Assembly (NCBI GenBank): GCA_007994965.1
Contig: VOPW01000001.1
Span: 4,092,001 to 4,156,000 of the forward strand
Source: Piscinibacter aquaticus
Lineage (GTDB): Bacteria; Pseudomonadota; Gammaproteobacteria; Burkholderiales; Burkholderiaceae_C
Reading direction: 5' to 3'
Length of the DNA stretch: 64,000 nucleotides
Shown here: positions 20,496 through 33,001 of the stretch, piece after piece
Numbering within the stretch: the stretch's first letter is position 1
Layout: every line of letters begins with the position of its first letter
The notes under the pieces: generated by a model
Databases searched by the model: none
Told to the model about the DNA's origin: nothing
What the model saw: the letters and a program-made list of their open reading frames with translations, nothing else
Made by a program: the position numbers and the translations under genes

Positions 20496-22023
20496 TCACG
20501 CGGAGCGATGCGCCCGGCGGCGCAGCCACGGGCTCAGGCGGTAGCGCTCGCCGCGGTATTCGGCATCGAGCGCATGGATCACGGCGGCCACGCCATCGAC
20601 GCTCCAGCCCTTCAGCCACTCGAACGGCCCGGCCGGATAGTTGACGCCGAGCTTCATCGCCGCATCGGCGCCGGCTTCGTCGCACACGCCCTGCAGCACC
20701 GCATCGGCGGCTTCGTTGATCAGCATCGCGACCGTGCGGGCCACCACCGGGCCCGGCGCATCGGCCAGCGGCAGCGGCGTGAAGCCGAGCGCGGCCAGCC
20801 AGCGCCGGCTTGCGTCTGCCGTGCCGCGCTCGCGCCGGGCGCCACCGCATACGCGAGTGCCGTGCCGGGGGCGATCGGCAGCGCCACCGGGCGATCGAAG
20901 ACCGCCACGTCGGCCGCGTGCAGATCGCGCGCCAGCTGCTGAGCGCTGCGGCCATCGGTGAGTGCGAGGCGGGCGCCGTCGACCGTCAGGCCGATCCAGT
21001 CGCTGGCCGTGTCGCGCGCCGGGCCCCAGCCCTGGGCGCGAGGGCCGCGATCGCGGCGTGTTCGAGGTGATCGGCGATCGGCCCGATGCCATGCACCGTC
21101 ACCTCGCGCGCTGTGGCCGGCGCCTCGTGCACCGCCACCGGCAGCGGCGGCACGCCGCCGCCGTCGCCATAGGCGTAGAAGCCGCGGCCGCTCTTTCGGC
21201 CGAGCAGCCCGCCCGCGACCATCTCGCCCTGCACCAGCGAGGGCACGTAGCGCTTGTCGAAGAAGTTGGCGGCATAGACCGAGTTCGTCACCGCGAAGTT
21301 GGTGTCGTGGCCGATGAGATCCATCAGCTCGCACGGCCCCATGAAAGCCCGCTGCCTTCAGGCAGACATCGAGCACCTGCGGCGGCGCGGCCTGCTCCTG
21401 CAGCAGCGCCAGCGTCTCGGCGTAGAACGGCCGCGCGATGCGGTTGACGATGAAGCCCGGCGTGCTCTTCGCATGGACCGGCACCTTGCCCCAGGTCTTG
21501 CTCAGCTCGAAGATCGCGTCGGCCACCGCGGCATCGGTCTGCAGGCCGTGCACCACCTCCACCAGCTTCATCAGCGGCACCGGGTTGAAGAAGTGCATAC
21601 CGACCAGCGCCGCGGATGCTGCAGGCCGTTGGCGATCGCCGTCACGCTGATCGACGAGGTGTTGGTGGCCAGCACCGCTTCGGGCGCGAGCAACCCTTCG
21701 AGCTCGCGGAACAGCGCGCGCTTGGCATCGAGGTTCTCGACGATCGCCTCGACGACGAGGCCGGACTCGCGCGCCTGCGCCAGCGAGTTGATCGCCACCA
21801 TGCGCGACACCGCCGCCTGCGCCGCGTCGGCCGTGAGCTTGCCCTTGTCGACCAGCGTCTTCAGCGTGCCGACGAGCTTGTCGATCGCCTGCGCCGCCGC
21901 GCCTTCGCGCATGTCGAACAGCTTGACCGGGTGGCCGGCCAGCGCCGCCACCTGCACGATGCCGGCACCCATGATGCCGGCGCCCACCACCAGCACGGGC
22001 GTGTTGCGAAGATCGATGCTCAT
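20496..22023 (-). CDS. paaH: 3-hydroxyacyl-CoA dehydrogenase, PaaH type (frame broken several times)
   Basis: About 509 residues after repair, the size of PaaH/PaaC enzymes with two C-terminal domains. NAD site VLVVGAGIMGAGIVQVAALA (residues 9-28); catalytic region MHFFNPVPLMKLVEVV; then STPGFIVNRIARPFYAETLA and MGPCELMDLIGHDTNFAV; a second 3HCDH domain ends NYPAGPFEWLKGW. Breaks near 21607 (restored CCTGG on the coding strand), 21340, 21033 and 20835. Probably oxidises 3-hydroxyadipyl-CoA to 3-oxoadipyl-CoA after the box steps. Start ATG overlaps the stop of the hydratase gene. Confidence 0.87.
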
Positions 22024-22802
22024 CGGGGATCCAGTTCGCCGGCCGCTTGGCCAGAAAGGCGGCGAAGCCCTCGCGGGCCTCGTCGGTGCCGCGCACGCGC
22101 GCGATGGTGGCGGCGGTGAGTTCGCGCACGTCAGCCGTGATCGGCCCGACTTCGAGCTGCGCAAACAACTGCTTGATCTCGCGCTGCGCAGCCGGGCCGC
22201 CGGCCAGCAGGTTCTGGATCGCGGCGTCGACGGCGGAATCGAGCTGATCCTTGGCCACCACCTGCTGCACCAGCCCGAGCGCCATCGCCTCGCCGGCGCG
22301 GATGCGCTCGGTGGTGAGCGCCGGGCGCTTCGCCTGCCGCTTGCCGACCGCATTGACCACGTAGGGCCCGATCACCGCCGGCAGGATGCCGAACTTCGCT
22401 TCGCTGACCGAGAAGCTCGCGTCGTCGGCGGCGATCGCGATGTCGCAGGCGCAGGCCGCCCACGCCGCCGCCGAGCGCGGCGCCTTGCACGCGCGCCACC
22501 GTGGGCTTCGCGCAGGCCTCGATGCGCGCGAGCATCGCGGCGAACCGGCGCGCGTCGTCGAGGTTCCATTCGATGCTCGCCGTGCTGGCGCGCTGCATCC
22601 ACTGCAGGTCGGCGCCGGCGCTGAAGTGCTTGCCGGCGCCGGCCAGCACGATCACGCGCACCGTGTCGTCGGCCTCCAGCTGCGCGAAGGCGGCATCGAG
22701 TTCGCCGATCATCGCTTCGTCGAAGGCGTTGAACACGGCCTCGCGGGCCATCGTCACCTGGGCCACGCCCGGAGCGCGGTGTTCGATGCGCAGCGTTTCC
22801 AT
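22020..22802 (-). CDS. Enoyl-CoA hydratase/isomerase (frame broken twice)
   Basis: Crotonase fold, about 261 residues. Oxyanion-hole segments HFSAGADLQWMQR and VQGAALGGGVGLACACDIAI are clear; the tail is FAAFLAKRPANWIP. The frame breaks at 22457, where GTGGGCGGCC becomes GTGGGCCTGGCC on the coding strand, and near 22033 in a C run just before the stop. It starts 11 bp after boxA and ends overlapping the dehydrogenase start. Context suggests hydration of dehydroadipyl-CoA; the family alone cannot fix the substrate. Confidence 0.85.
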
Positions 22803-22813
22803 CGGCGGGTGCC

Positions 22814-24100
22814 TCAGTAGGTTTCGAGGTGCAGGCGGCCTTCGCGCTTCATCGCCGCGCCGACCGTGTCCCAGTCCAGCCCGGCGCCGCGCGCCACGTC
22901 GCGCAACGTGGCCACCACGCCTTCTTCCATCGCCTTCAGGCCGCACACATAGAAGTAGGCGTTCGGGTCGGCCAGCAGCGGCGCCAGATCGGCGGCGCGC
23001 TCGCGCATCGCATCCTGCACGTAGCGCTTGGGCGCCCCGGCGGTGCGGCTGAAGGCGAAGTTGATGTCGATGAAATCCTTCGGCAGGTTCTGCAGCGGGC
23101 CGAAGTAGGGCAGTTCTTCCTTGGTGCGGGCGCCGAAGAAGAGCATCAGCTTGCCGCCCTCGAACTTGCCGCTGCTGCGCAGGCGGCGCCGCCACTCGGT
23201 CATCGCCCGCATCGGCGCGCTGCCGGTGCCGGTGCAGATCATCACGATGTGGCTCTTCGGGTGGTTGGGCATCAGGAAGGTGGTGCCGAACGGGCCGATC
23301 ACCTGCACCGTGTCGCCCACCTTCAGATCGCACATGTAGTTGCTCGCCACGCCGCGCACCGGTTGGCCCTGGTGGTCTTCGAGCACGCGCTTGATGGTCA
23401 GCGAGACGTTGTTGTAGCCCGGGCGCTCGCCGTTGCGCGGGCTGGCGATCGAATACTGGCGCGCGTGGTGCGCGCGGCCGTTGGCATCGACGCCCGGCGG
23501 CACGATGCCGATGCTCTGGCCTTCCAGCACCGGGAAGGGCATGGCGCCGAAGTCGAGCACGATGTGGTGGGTGTCGTACTCCTTGCCCACCTCGGTGACG
23601 CGCACGTTGCCCACCACCGTGGCGGTGACGCTCTTCTCCGCGGCTTTCGGGCCGTAGAGATTCGTATACGCATGCGCCGCCGACCAGGGCGGCAGCGTGG
23701 CGTTGTACTGCGCGCTGTTGAAGGCGGCCTCGGTGCCGGTGGTGGCCACCGCGGTGGCCGCGGCTGCCGGCGCTTCGGCCACGGCCGCGTCGGCGGCCAC
23801 GCCGGATTCGGCCAGTTCCTCGGGCGTCAGTTCGGCGGGCAGCACGTCCCAGCTCAGCTGCTCGTCCACGCCATAGGCACGCACCTTGGGCATCGTGCGC
23901 CAGTTGTCGATGCTGCCGGTCGGGCAGGGCGGAACGCAGGCCATGCAGAAGTTGCACTTGTCCGCATCGACCACGTAGTTGCGCGAGTCGTGCGTGATCG
24001 CGCCCACCGGGCAGGTGGCTTCGCAGGTGTTGCAGCGGATGCAGATCTCCGGGTCGATCAGGTGTTGCCTGATCACCGCGGCATTGACGGCCATGTCCAT
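22814..24100 (-). CDS. boxA: Benzoyl-CoA 2,3-epoxidase reductase component BoxA
   Basis: 428 residues, unbroken. Two ferredoxin-type 4Fe-4S clusters at the N-terminus ([12 protein letters not shown] and [12 protein letters not shown], residues 22-65). A linker rich in Ala follows, then an FNR-like FAD/NADPH domain with [17 protein letters not shown] and the nucleotide motif [13 protein letters not shown]. BoxA passes electrons from NADPH to the BoxB oxygenase. Start chosen at 24100, with AGAGGAGA upstream. A strong hairpin (24121-24144) separates it from boxB. Confidence 0.95.
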   Translation of the reverse strand: MDMAVNAAVIRQHLIDPEICIRCNTCEATCPVGAITHDSRNYVVDADKCNFCMACVPPCPTGSIDNWRTMPKVRAYGVDEQLSWDVLPAELTPEELAESGVAADAAVAEAPAAAATAVATTGTEAAFNSAQYNATLPPWSAAHAYTNLYGPKAAEKSVTATVVGNVRVTEVGKEYDTHHIVLDFGAMPFPVLEGQSIGIVPPGVDANGRAHHARQYSIASPRNGERPGYNNVSLTIKRVLEDHQGQPVRGVASNYMCDLKVGDTVQVIGPFGTTFLMPNHPKSHIVMICTGTGSAPMRAMTEWRRRLRSSGKFEGGKLMLFFGARTKEELPYFGPLQNLPKDFIDINFAFSRTAGAPKRYVQDAMRERAADLAPLLADPNAYFYVCGLKAMEEGVVATLRDVARGAGLDWDTVGAAMKREGRLHLETY

Positions 24101-24120
24101 CGCCAAAGTCTCCTCTAGAC

Positions 24121-24144
24121 GCAAGGGGCCCGCAGGCCCCTTGC
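24121..24144 (-). promoter_or_regulatory. Intercistronic hairpin between boxB and boxA
   Basis: GCAAGGGGCC at 24121-24130 pairs perfectly with GGCCCCTTGC at 24135-24144 around a four-base loop. It lies between the boxB stop and the boxA ribosome site, with no T run after it. It may stabilise the boxCB message, or reduce read-through so that BoxA is made in smaller amounts than BoxB. Confidence 0.6.
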
Positions 24145-24167
24145 AGCTGCCTCGATGATGCGCGAAA

Positions 24168-25596
24168 TCAGTTGAAGCGCACGTATTCGAAGTCCACCGG
24201 CTGGCGGTTGATGCCCATCACCGGCGGCGCGATCCAGTTGGCAAACTTGCCCGGCTCGACGACGCGGCCCATCAGGCTGGCGACGAAGGCGCGGTCGGCG
24301 CCCGAGGGCAGCCACTCGTCGACCTTGGCGTTCCACTCGGCCTCGCTGACCACGCGGCCGTCCGGGCTCACCTTCACGCCGGACAGCGCGCCGATGTTGC
24401 GGTGGAAGGCCTTGTGCGGCGTCTTCAGGCGGAACGGAATGCCGGCCTTCTCGATCACCTTGTTCCAGCGCTCCACGCCGGCGATCGAATCCTTGATGTA
24501 GTCGTCGCGCAGCACCTCGTTCAGCGCGTTGAGCATCGGCACTTCCTTCTCGACGAGCTGGCCGTTGACGACGTTCAGCACGCGGTAGGTCTGGCCCTGG
24601 AGGATGTGGTCATCGGCCCGCTTGCCTTCCTCGAAGCGGCCCTTCAGGCCGGTCGAGTAGAAGGTCGCGGCGTTGCTCGATTCGTCGGCGCCGAACAGGT
24701 CGATCGTCACCGAGAAGTGGAAGTTCAGGTAGCGCTGCAGCGTCGGCAGGTCGATCACGCCGGCTTCGCGCAGCTTCTTCCGGGTCGTCCGTCTTCAGCT
24801 CGTTCATCGCTGCGCAGGTGCGCTGCACGACGCGGCTGATGCCCGACTCGCCGACGAACATGTGGTGCGCTTCTTCCGTCAGCATGAACTTGGTCGTGCG
24901 GGCCAGCGGGTCGAAGCTCGACTCGGCCAGCGCGCACAGCTGGAACTTGCCGTCGCGGTCGGTGAAGTAGGTGAACATGAAGAACGACAGCCAGTCGGGC
25001 GTCTGCTCGTTGAACGCCTGCAGGATGCGCGGGTTGTCTTCCTGGCCGGAGCGGCGCTCGAGCAGCGCTTCGCCTTCCTCGCGGCCGTCGCGGCCGAAAT
25101 ACTTGTGCAGCAGGTAGACCATCGCCCACAGGTGGCGGCCTTCCTCGACGTTCACCTGGAAGAGGTTGCGCAGGTCGTACTGGCTCGGTGCGGTCAGGCC
25201 GAGGTGGCGCTGCTGTTCCACCGAGGCCGGCTCGGTGTCGCCCTGCGTCACGATGATGCGGCGCAGGTTGGCGCGGTATTCGCCGGGCACGTCCTGCCGG
25301 GCGTCTTCGCCCTTGTGGTCACCGAAATGGATCTTGCGGTCCTTCTCGGCCGGGTTCAGGAAGATGCCCCAGCGGTAATCGGGCATCTTCACGTGGCCGA
25401 ACTGCGCCCAGCCCTGCGGATCGACGCTCACCGCCGTTCGCAGATAGACATCGAAGTCCTGCGAGCCGTCCGGGCCCATGTCCTGCCACCAGCTCAGGTA
25501 GTTGGGCTGCCACTGCTCGAGCGCGCGCTGCAGCGTGCGGTCTTCGCTGAGGTTGACGTTGTTGGGGATCTTCTCGCTGTAGTTGATGCTGCTCAT
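24168..25596 (-). CDS. boxB: Benzoyl-CoA 2,3-epoxidase BoxB (one frame break)
   Basis: Di-iron oxygenase that forms 2,3-epoxybenzoyl-CoA from benzoyl-CoA and O2. 475 residues after repair. Start [20 protein letters not shown] is family-typical. The iron ligands lie in the helices [19 protein letters not shown] (about residue 150) and [12 protein letters not shown] (about residue 240), each with an ExxH pair. C-terminus is [14 protein letters not shown]. The frame breaks near 24779 (GGAAGAAGC); removing one A gives DPEKLREAG. Second gene of boxC-boxB-boxA. Confidence 0.94.
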
Positions 25597-25648
25597 CGCT
25601 GCTCCATTCGTTGCCGTGTGATGTCTCGATCAAGCGGGCGCCACGGAA

Positions 25649-25704
25649 CCGGCTTTGCCGGGCCGTTGGCGCCGCCCCTTGAGGGGGAGCGGCGTGAGCC
25701 GCTC
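25649..25704 (-). repeat. REP-like hairpin cluster between boxC and boxB
   Basis: Three stems stand in a row: CCGGC/GCCGG (25649-25661), CCCC/GGGG (25675-25686) and GAGCGGC/GCCGCTC (25687-25704, four-base loop). They fill about half of the 119-bp space between boxC and boxB. Similar imperfect palindromes are scattered between genes in related Burkholderiales genomes. Effects on mRNA stability are possible. Confidence 0.5.
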
Positions 25705-25715
25705 CGGGGTGTCCG

Positions 25716-27371
<1,656 letters not shown>

Positions 27372-27409
27372 GGGTGTCTCCCGGTCAGGATGCAAGAGGC
27401 TGCAGGTGA

Positions 27410-27429
27410 CTGGTCAATCCATTGACCAG
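27410..27429. promoter_or_regulatory. 20-bp perfect palindrome downstream of the boxC promoter
   Basis: CTGGTCAATCCATTGACCAG, 9-bp arms around CC, perfectly matched. It covers about +7 to +26 from the predicted start of the boxC transcript, so a bound protein would block transcription. It does not consist of TGCA and may serve a second regulator. Confidence 0.55.
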
Positions 27430-27441
27430 CGAATGACTGGC

Positions 27442-27470
27442 AGCATAGTGCATGAGTTTTTCAACGTCAA
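27442..27470 (-). promoter_or_regulatory. Sigma-70 promoter for the boxC operon
   Basis: On the minus strand TTGACG (27470-27465) and TATGCT (27447-27442) are separated by exactly 17 bp, a near-consensus pair. Predicted start about 27435, giving a leader of about 65 bases before the boxC ATG. Confidence 0.65.
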
Positions 27471-27512
27471 GCGAAAGATGCAGTTTTTGCATGCCTCCGC
27501 TTTGACCTGGGA

Positions 27513-28459
27513 TCAGACGGGCAACTCGAGGGCTTCGCGTACCAGTGTGCGCAGCGCGGCGAAAGTTGGTTCCAGCGGCTGCGCGCTGGTGTTGAGCTGG
27601 AACTCGGCTTTCGAATAGAAGGCGGCGCGCCCGGCCAGGATGGACTTCAGGTCCTCCATCGCCTCGCGGCTGGCCGCCATCGGGCGGGTGTCGCCCTGAG
27701 CAAGCACTCGCTTCATGTGATCTTCAGGATCGGCCTGAAGCCATACCGTCGTGCAGTGGGCCAGCAGCAGGTTGAAGTTGGCCGGGTCGGAGACGATGCC
27801 GCCGGGCGTGGCGATCACCGCTTCCGGATAGATCTGGATCGATTCCTCGAGCGCGCGGCGCTCGTAGCGGCGGTAGGCGTTCTGGCCGTAGAGCGCCTGG
27901 ATCTCGCTGATGCTGCAGCCGGCAAACTTCTCGATCTCGCGGCTGAGCTCGACGAAGGGATAGCCCAAGTCCTCCGCCAGCATCGCGCCCAGGGTGGACT
28001 TGCCCGCGCCGCGAAGGCCGATCAGCGCCACCTGCTGGCTGCGCTTGCGGCCGTGGCTGGCATTGGCGCCGCCGGTGCCGAGCAATTCGCCCACCGCCAC
28101 GCGCACCCGGTGCAGCGTCGCTTCGTCGCGGTTTTCGAGCAGCTCGCGCAGCATCAGCCATTCGGGTGAGCTGGTGGTCACATCCCCGAAGCTCGGCCAG
28201 AGAACACTGCAGGGCGCGGGCGACATCGAGCAATACGAGCACCGAGACATTGCCGACACCGTACTCCAGATTGGCGGTGGCGCTCGGAGACGTCCGCCGC
28301 CACCGCCAGCGCCTTGCGTGTCATGCCGCGGCGCGAGCGCAGTGCGCGGGCGCGTTCGCCCAGCGCCACCAGGAAGGGGTTCTTGGCCTCTTCGGCGTCG
28401 TCGGCGACGTCCGCATCGATAGGGGGATTCCCCGGTGCTTGCAATATAGTGCTTGACAT
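27513..28459 (-). CDS. boxR: BoxR, benzoyl-CoA-responsive repressor with shikimate-kinase-like domain (frame broken twice)
   Basis: About 316 residues after repair. N-terminal XRE helix-turn-helix (FLVALGERARALRSRRGMTR, KALAVAADVSERHLANLEYG, residues 28-75). The C-terminal half resembles shikimate kinase, with P-loop VALIGLRGAGKSTLGAML (about residue 150) and IATPGGIV; in BoxR/BzdR it binds benzoyl-CoA rather than shikimate. Breaks at 28275 (CACCGCC, restored CACCTGGCC on the coding strand) and near 28187. It lies between the two divergent box transcription units, the usual place for the repressor. Confidence 0.9.
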
Positions 28460-28481
28460 GGTCGGGATCGAACCCTAAAGT
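28453..28481 (+). promoter_or_regulatory. Sigma-70 promoter for the DUF4863-boxD-ligase operon
   Basis: TTGACA (28453-28458, perfect) and TAAAGT (28476-28481) with a 17-bp spacer. The predicted start near 28488 is overlapped by TGCA motifs at 28485 and 28499. The -35 overlaps the boxR start codon on the other strand. Confidence 0.62.
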
Positions 28482-28484
28482 GCC

Positions 28485-28502
28485 TGCACGCACAATACTG
28501 CA
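28485..28502. promoter_or_regulatory. TGCA-N10-TGCA, candidate BoxR operator at the plus-strand start site
   Basis: TGCACGCACAATACTGCA spans the predicted transcription start of the DUF4863-boxD operon. A further TGCA is at 28440. The position at +1 suits a repressor, as described for BzdR. Confidence 0.5.
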
Positions 28503-28548
28503 TCCCCATCGCCAAGGCAAGGCGGATGCGCGTTCCGGAGACCGGACC

Positions 28549-29012
28549 ATGACCCCCGACAAGTTCCGCGCACAGATCGCCGCCCTCGCCGCCCAGATCG
28601 CCGGCCGGCCGCTGAATGACTCGCTCGATGCTGGCTGAACGCCGAACACGGCGCCGGCAGCGCGACCTACGCCGAGCTGAAGGCCAGCTGCGAAGCAGGC
28701 GTGGCCGAAGGCTGGCTGTGCAACCGCGAAGGCGGCGGCATCAAGTACGGCCGCATCTTCAAGCCGGCCGACGAACTCTACGGTTTCTCGGTCGATGTGG
28801 TCGACATGACCGACATCGCCGGGCCGCACCACGTGCACCCCAACGGCGAGATCGACACGGTGATGCCGCAAGGCGGCGACGCCACCTTCGACGGCCGGCC
28901 GGCCGGCTGGGTGGTGATGCCGCCCGGCAGCGCCCACCGCCCGACCGTGAGCCAGGGCCGCGCCCTCGTGCTCTACCTGCTGCCGCAAGGCGCCATCGAA
29001 TTCACGAAGTAA
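28549..29012 (+). CDS. DUF4863 family cupin-like protein of the box cluster (one frame break)
   Basis: 154 residues after repair. Two cupin signatures can be seen: GPHHVHPNGEIDTV (His-x-His...Glu) at about residue 88 and GWVVMPPGSAHRPTV at about 122, so it is probably a small metal-binding barrel. DUF4863 includes 4-hydroxylaminobenzoate lyase, but the role in box clusters is not established. The frame breaks at 28631 (GATGCTGG, restored GATGCCTGG). It starts the plus-strand operon and is separated from boxD by 3 bp. Confidence 0.8.
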
Positions 29013-29015
29013 TCC

Positions 29016-30568
29016 ATGAGCGAACTCCTGAAGAACTTTCTCGGCGGCCGCTGGGTCGCCGGCACGGGCGCCGGCACCGCGCTGTTCGACCCGGTGCTCG
29101 GCACCGAAGTCGCGCGTGTCGACGCCACGGGGCTGGACCTGCGTGCCGGCTTCGCTTTCGCCCGCCAGACCGGCGGCGCCGCGCTGCGGGCCATGAGCTA
29201 CCGCGAGCGCGCCGCGATGCTGGCCGCCGCCGTCAAGGTGCTGCAGAGCAAGCGCGACGAGTACTACGTCATCGCCACCGCCAACAGCGGCACGGTGAAG
29301 AACGACTCGGCGGTGGACATCGACGGCGGCATCTACACGCTCTCCACCTACGCCAAGCTCGGTGATTCGCTCGGCGACCGCCGCTTCCTGCTCGACGGCG
29401 AGGCGGCACGCCTGGCCAAGGAGCCGCTGTTCCAGAGCCAGCATGTGCTGGTGCCCACGCGCGGCGGCGCTGTTCATCAACGCCTTCAACTTCCCGAGCT
29501 GGGGCCTGTGGGAGAAGGCGGCGCCGGCGCTGCTGTCCGGCGTGCCGGTGGTGGTCAAGCCCGCCACCGCCACCGCGTGGCTCACCCAGCGCATGGTGCA
29601 GGACGTGGTCGAGGCCGGCGTCCTGCCGGCCGGCGCGCTGTCCGTCGTGTGCGGCAGCTCGGCCGGCCTGATGGATGCGCTGGAGCCCTTCGATGTCGTC
29701 TCGTTCACCGGCTCGGCCGACACCGCTGCGCTGATCCGCTCGCATGCTGCGGTGACGCAGCGTTCGGTGCGCGTCAACATCGAGGCCGACAGCGTCAACA
29801 GCGCGCTGCTCTTGCCCGGCGATGCGCCGGGCAGCGAGGCCTTCGAGCTGCTCGCCAAGGAAGTGGCGCGCGAGATGACGCAGAAGTCGGGCCAGAAGTG
29901 CACCGCGATCCGCCGCGTCCTCGTGCCCGAGACGATGTATGCCAGCGCCGCCGAGGCGATCGCTGCGCGCGGCCAAGACCACCGTGGGCAACCCGCGCAA
30001 CGAGAGCGTGCGCATGGGCGCGCTGGTGAGCCGCGCGCAGCTGAACGCCGTGCGCGAAGGCCTCGCGCATCTGCAGGCGCAGGCCGAGACGCTGCACGAT
30101 GGCGCCAAGCACGCGCTGGTCGATGCCGACCCGGCCGTGGCCTGCTGCGTCGGCCCGACGCTGCTGGGCACGCGCAACGCCGCCGGCAGCGATGCCAGCG
30201 ACCGCATCCACGACACCGAGGTGTTCGGCCCCGTCGCCACGCTGGTGCCGTACCGCGATACCGCGCACGCGCTGCAGCTGATCGCGCGCGGCCAGGGTTC
30301 GCTGGTGGCCTCGCTCTACGGCAGCGATGCCGAGGCGCTGGCCGATGCGGCGATCGAACTCGCGCCGCTGCACGGGCGCGTGCACGTGATCAGCCCGGAC
30401 GTCGCCGCGCTGCACAGCGGCCACGGCAACGTGATGCCGCAATCGCTGCACGGCGGCCCTGGCCGCGCCGGCGGCGGCGAAGAGCTCGGCGGTCTGCGCG
30501 CGCTGAACTTCTATCACCGCCGTGCCGCCATCCAGGCGAGCACCGCCTCGCTGAACCATCTGGCCTGA
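29016..30568 (+). CDS. boxD: 3,4-dehydroadipyl-CoA semialdehyde dehydrogenase BoxD (frame broken twice)
   Basis: Aldehyde dehydrogenase family, about 518 residues after repair. Oxidises the ring-cleavage semialdehyde to 3,4-dehydroadipyl-CoA with NADP+. Motifs: NAFNFPSWGLWEKAAPALL, the glutamate region VNIEADSVNSALL, the catalytic cysteine in TQKSGQKCTAIRRVLVP (about residue 295) and DTEVFGPVATLVPY. Breaks near 29463 and at 29970 (CGCGGCC, restored CGCCTGGCC). Sits between the DUF4863 gene and benzoate-CoA ligase. Confidence 0.91.
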
Positions 30569-30584
30569 GCTGGAGGAGACAAAC

Positions 30585-32180
<1,596 letters not shown>

Positions 32181-32184
<4 letters not shown>

Positions 32185-32981
32185 GCTCGGCCTTCGTCGA
32201 GATCGACTGGCGCGGCCGCACCGTCCGCATCGAGCACGCCTTCATCGCGCCGGAGCGCCAAGGCGCGCCGCTGGTCGTGTTCCTGCACGAAGGCCTGGGC
32301 TCGCTCTCGATGTGGCGTGATTTCCCGAAGGCACTGTGCGATGCCGCCGGCGTGCGCGGCTGGTCTACTCGCGCCCCGGCTATGGCCGCTCGACGCCGCG
32401 CGATCCCGAAGAGGCCTGGGACCTCGACTTCATGCACCGCCAGGCGCACGAGGTGCTGCCGGCGCTGCTGCGCGCGCTCGACATCGATACGACGCACGAC
32501 AAGCCCTGGCTGTTCGGCCACAGCGATGGCGGCTCGATCACGCTGCTGTACGCGGCGAAATACCGCGAGGCGATCGCCGGTGCGATCGTGCTGGCGCCGC
32601 ACATCCTCGTCGAAGACCTGTCGGTGGCGAGCATCGCCAAGGCGAAGACGGCCTACGAGACCACCGACCTGAAGCAGCGCCGGCCAGTACCACGACGACC
32701 CCGATTCCGCCTTCTGGGGCTGGAACCGCATCTGGCTGCACCCGCCCTTCAAGCAGTGGTCGATCGAGGACGAGATCCGCAGCATCGCCTGCCCGCTGCT
32801 CGCGGTGCAGGGCCTGGACGACGAATACGGCACGCTGGAGCAGATCCGCGGCATCGCGCGGCGCGTGCCGCAGACCGAGCTGCTCGAACTGCCCGACTGC
32901 GGCCACTCGCCGCACAAGGATCAGCCGCAGGCGCTGATCGAGGCTGCCACCCGATTCATCAAGGCGAACACACGTTCGTGA
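32181..32981 (+). CDS. Alpha/beta hydrolase of the box cluster (frame broken twice)
   Basis: About 267 residues after repair; GTG start overlapping the ligase stop. Catalytic triad candidates: serine in FGHSDGGSITLLYAAKY (about residue 115), acid in VQGLDDEYGTLEQI, histidine in LPDCGHSPHKDQP. The HEGLGSLSMWRDFP segment carries the oxyanion loop. Breaks at 32360 (GGCTGGTC, restored GGCCTGGTC) and 32681 (CGCCGGCC, two bases short in CCTGGG). It may be a CoA thioesterase protecting the CoA pool, or hydrolyse an ester substrate of the pathway; untested. Confidence 0.82.
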
Positions 32982-33001
32982 ACCACCGGAGACAAATGCC
33001 C

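Larger units (their letters stand above)
27391..27491. promoter_or_regulatory. Cluster of TGCA motifs, candidate BoxR operator region upstream of boxC
   Basis: TGCA occurs at 27391, 27401, 27449, 27479 and 27488, flanking and overlapping the boxC promoter. BzdR, the anaerobic relative of BoxR, is described as binding operators built of TGCA repeats, and BoxR has a very similar DNA-binding domain. The motif at 27449 lies between the -10 and -35 elements. Confidence 0.5.

Noticed and set aside
25649-25704. Hairpin cluster as an insertion-sequence end
   Set aside because: No transposase, no terminal repeats and no target duplication; intercistronic REP-like repeat is simpler.
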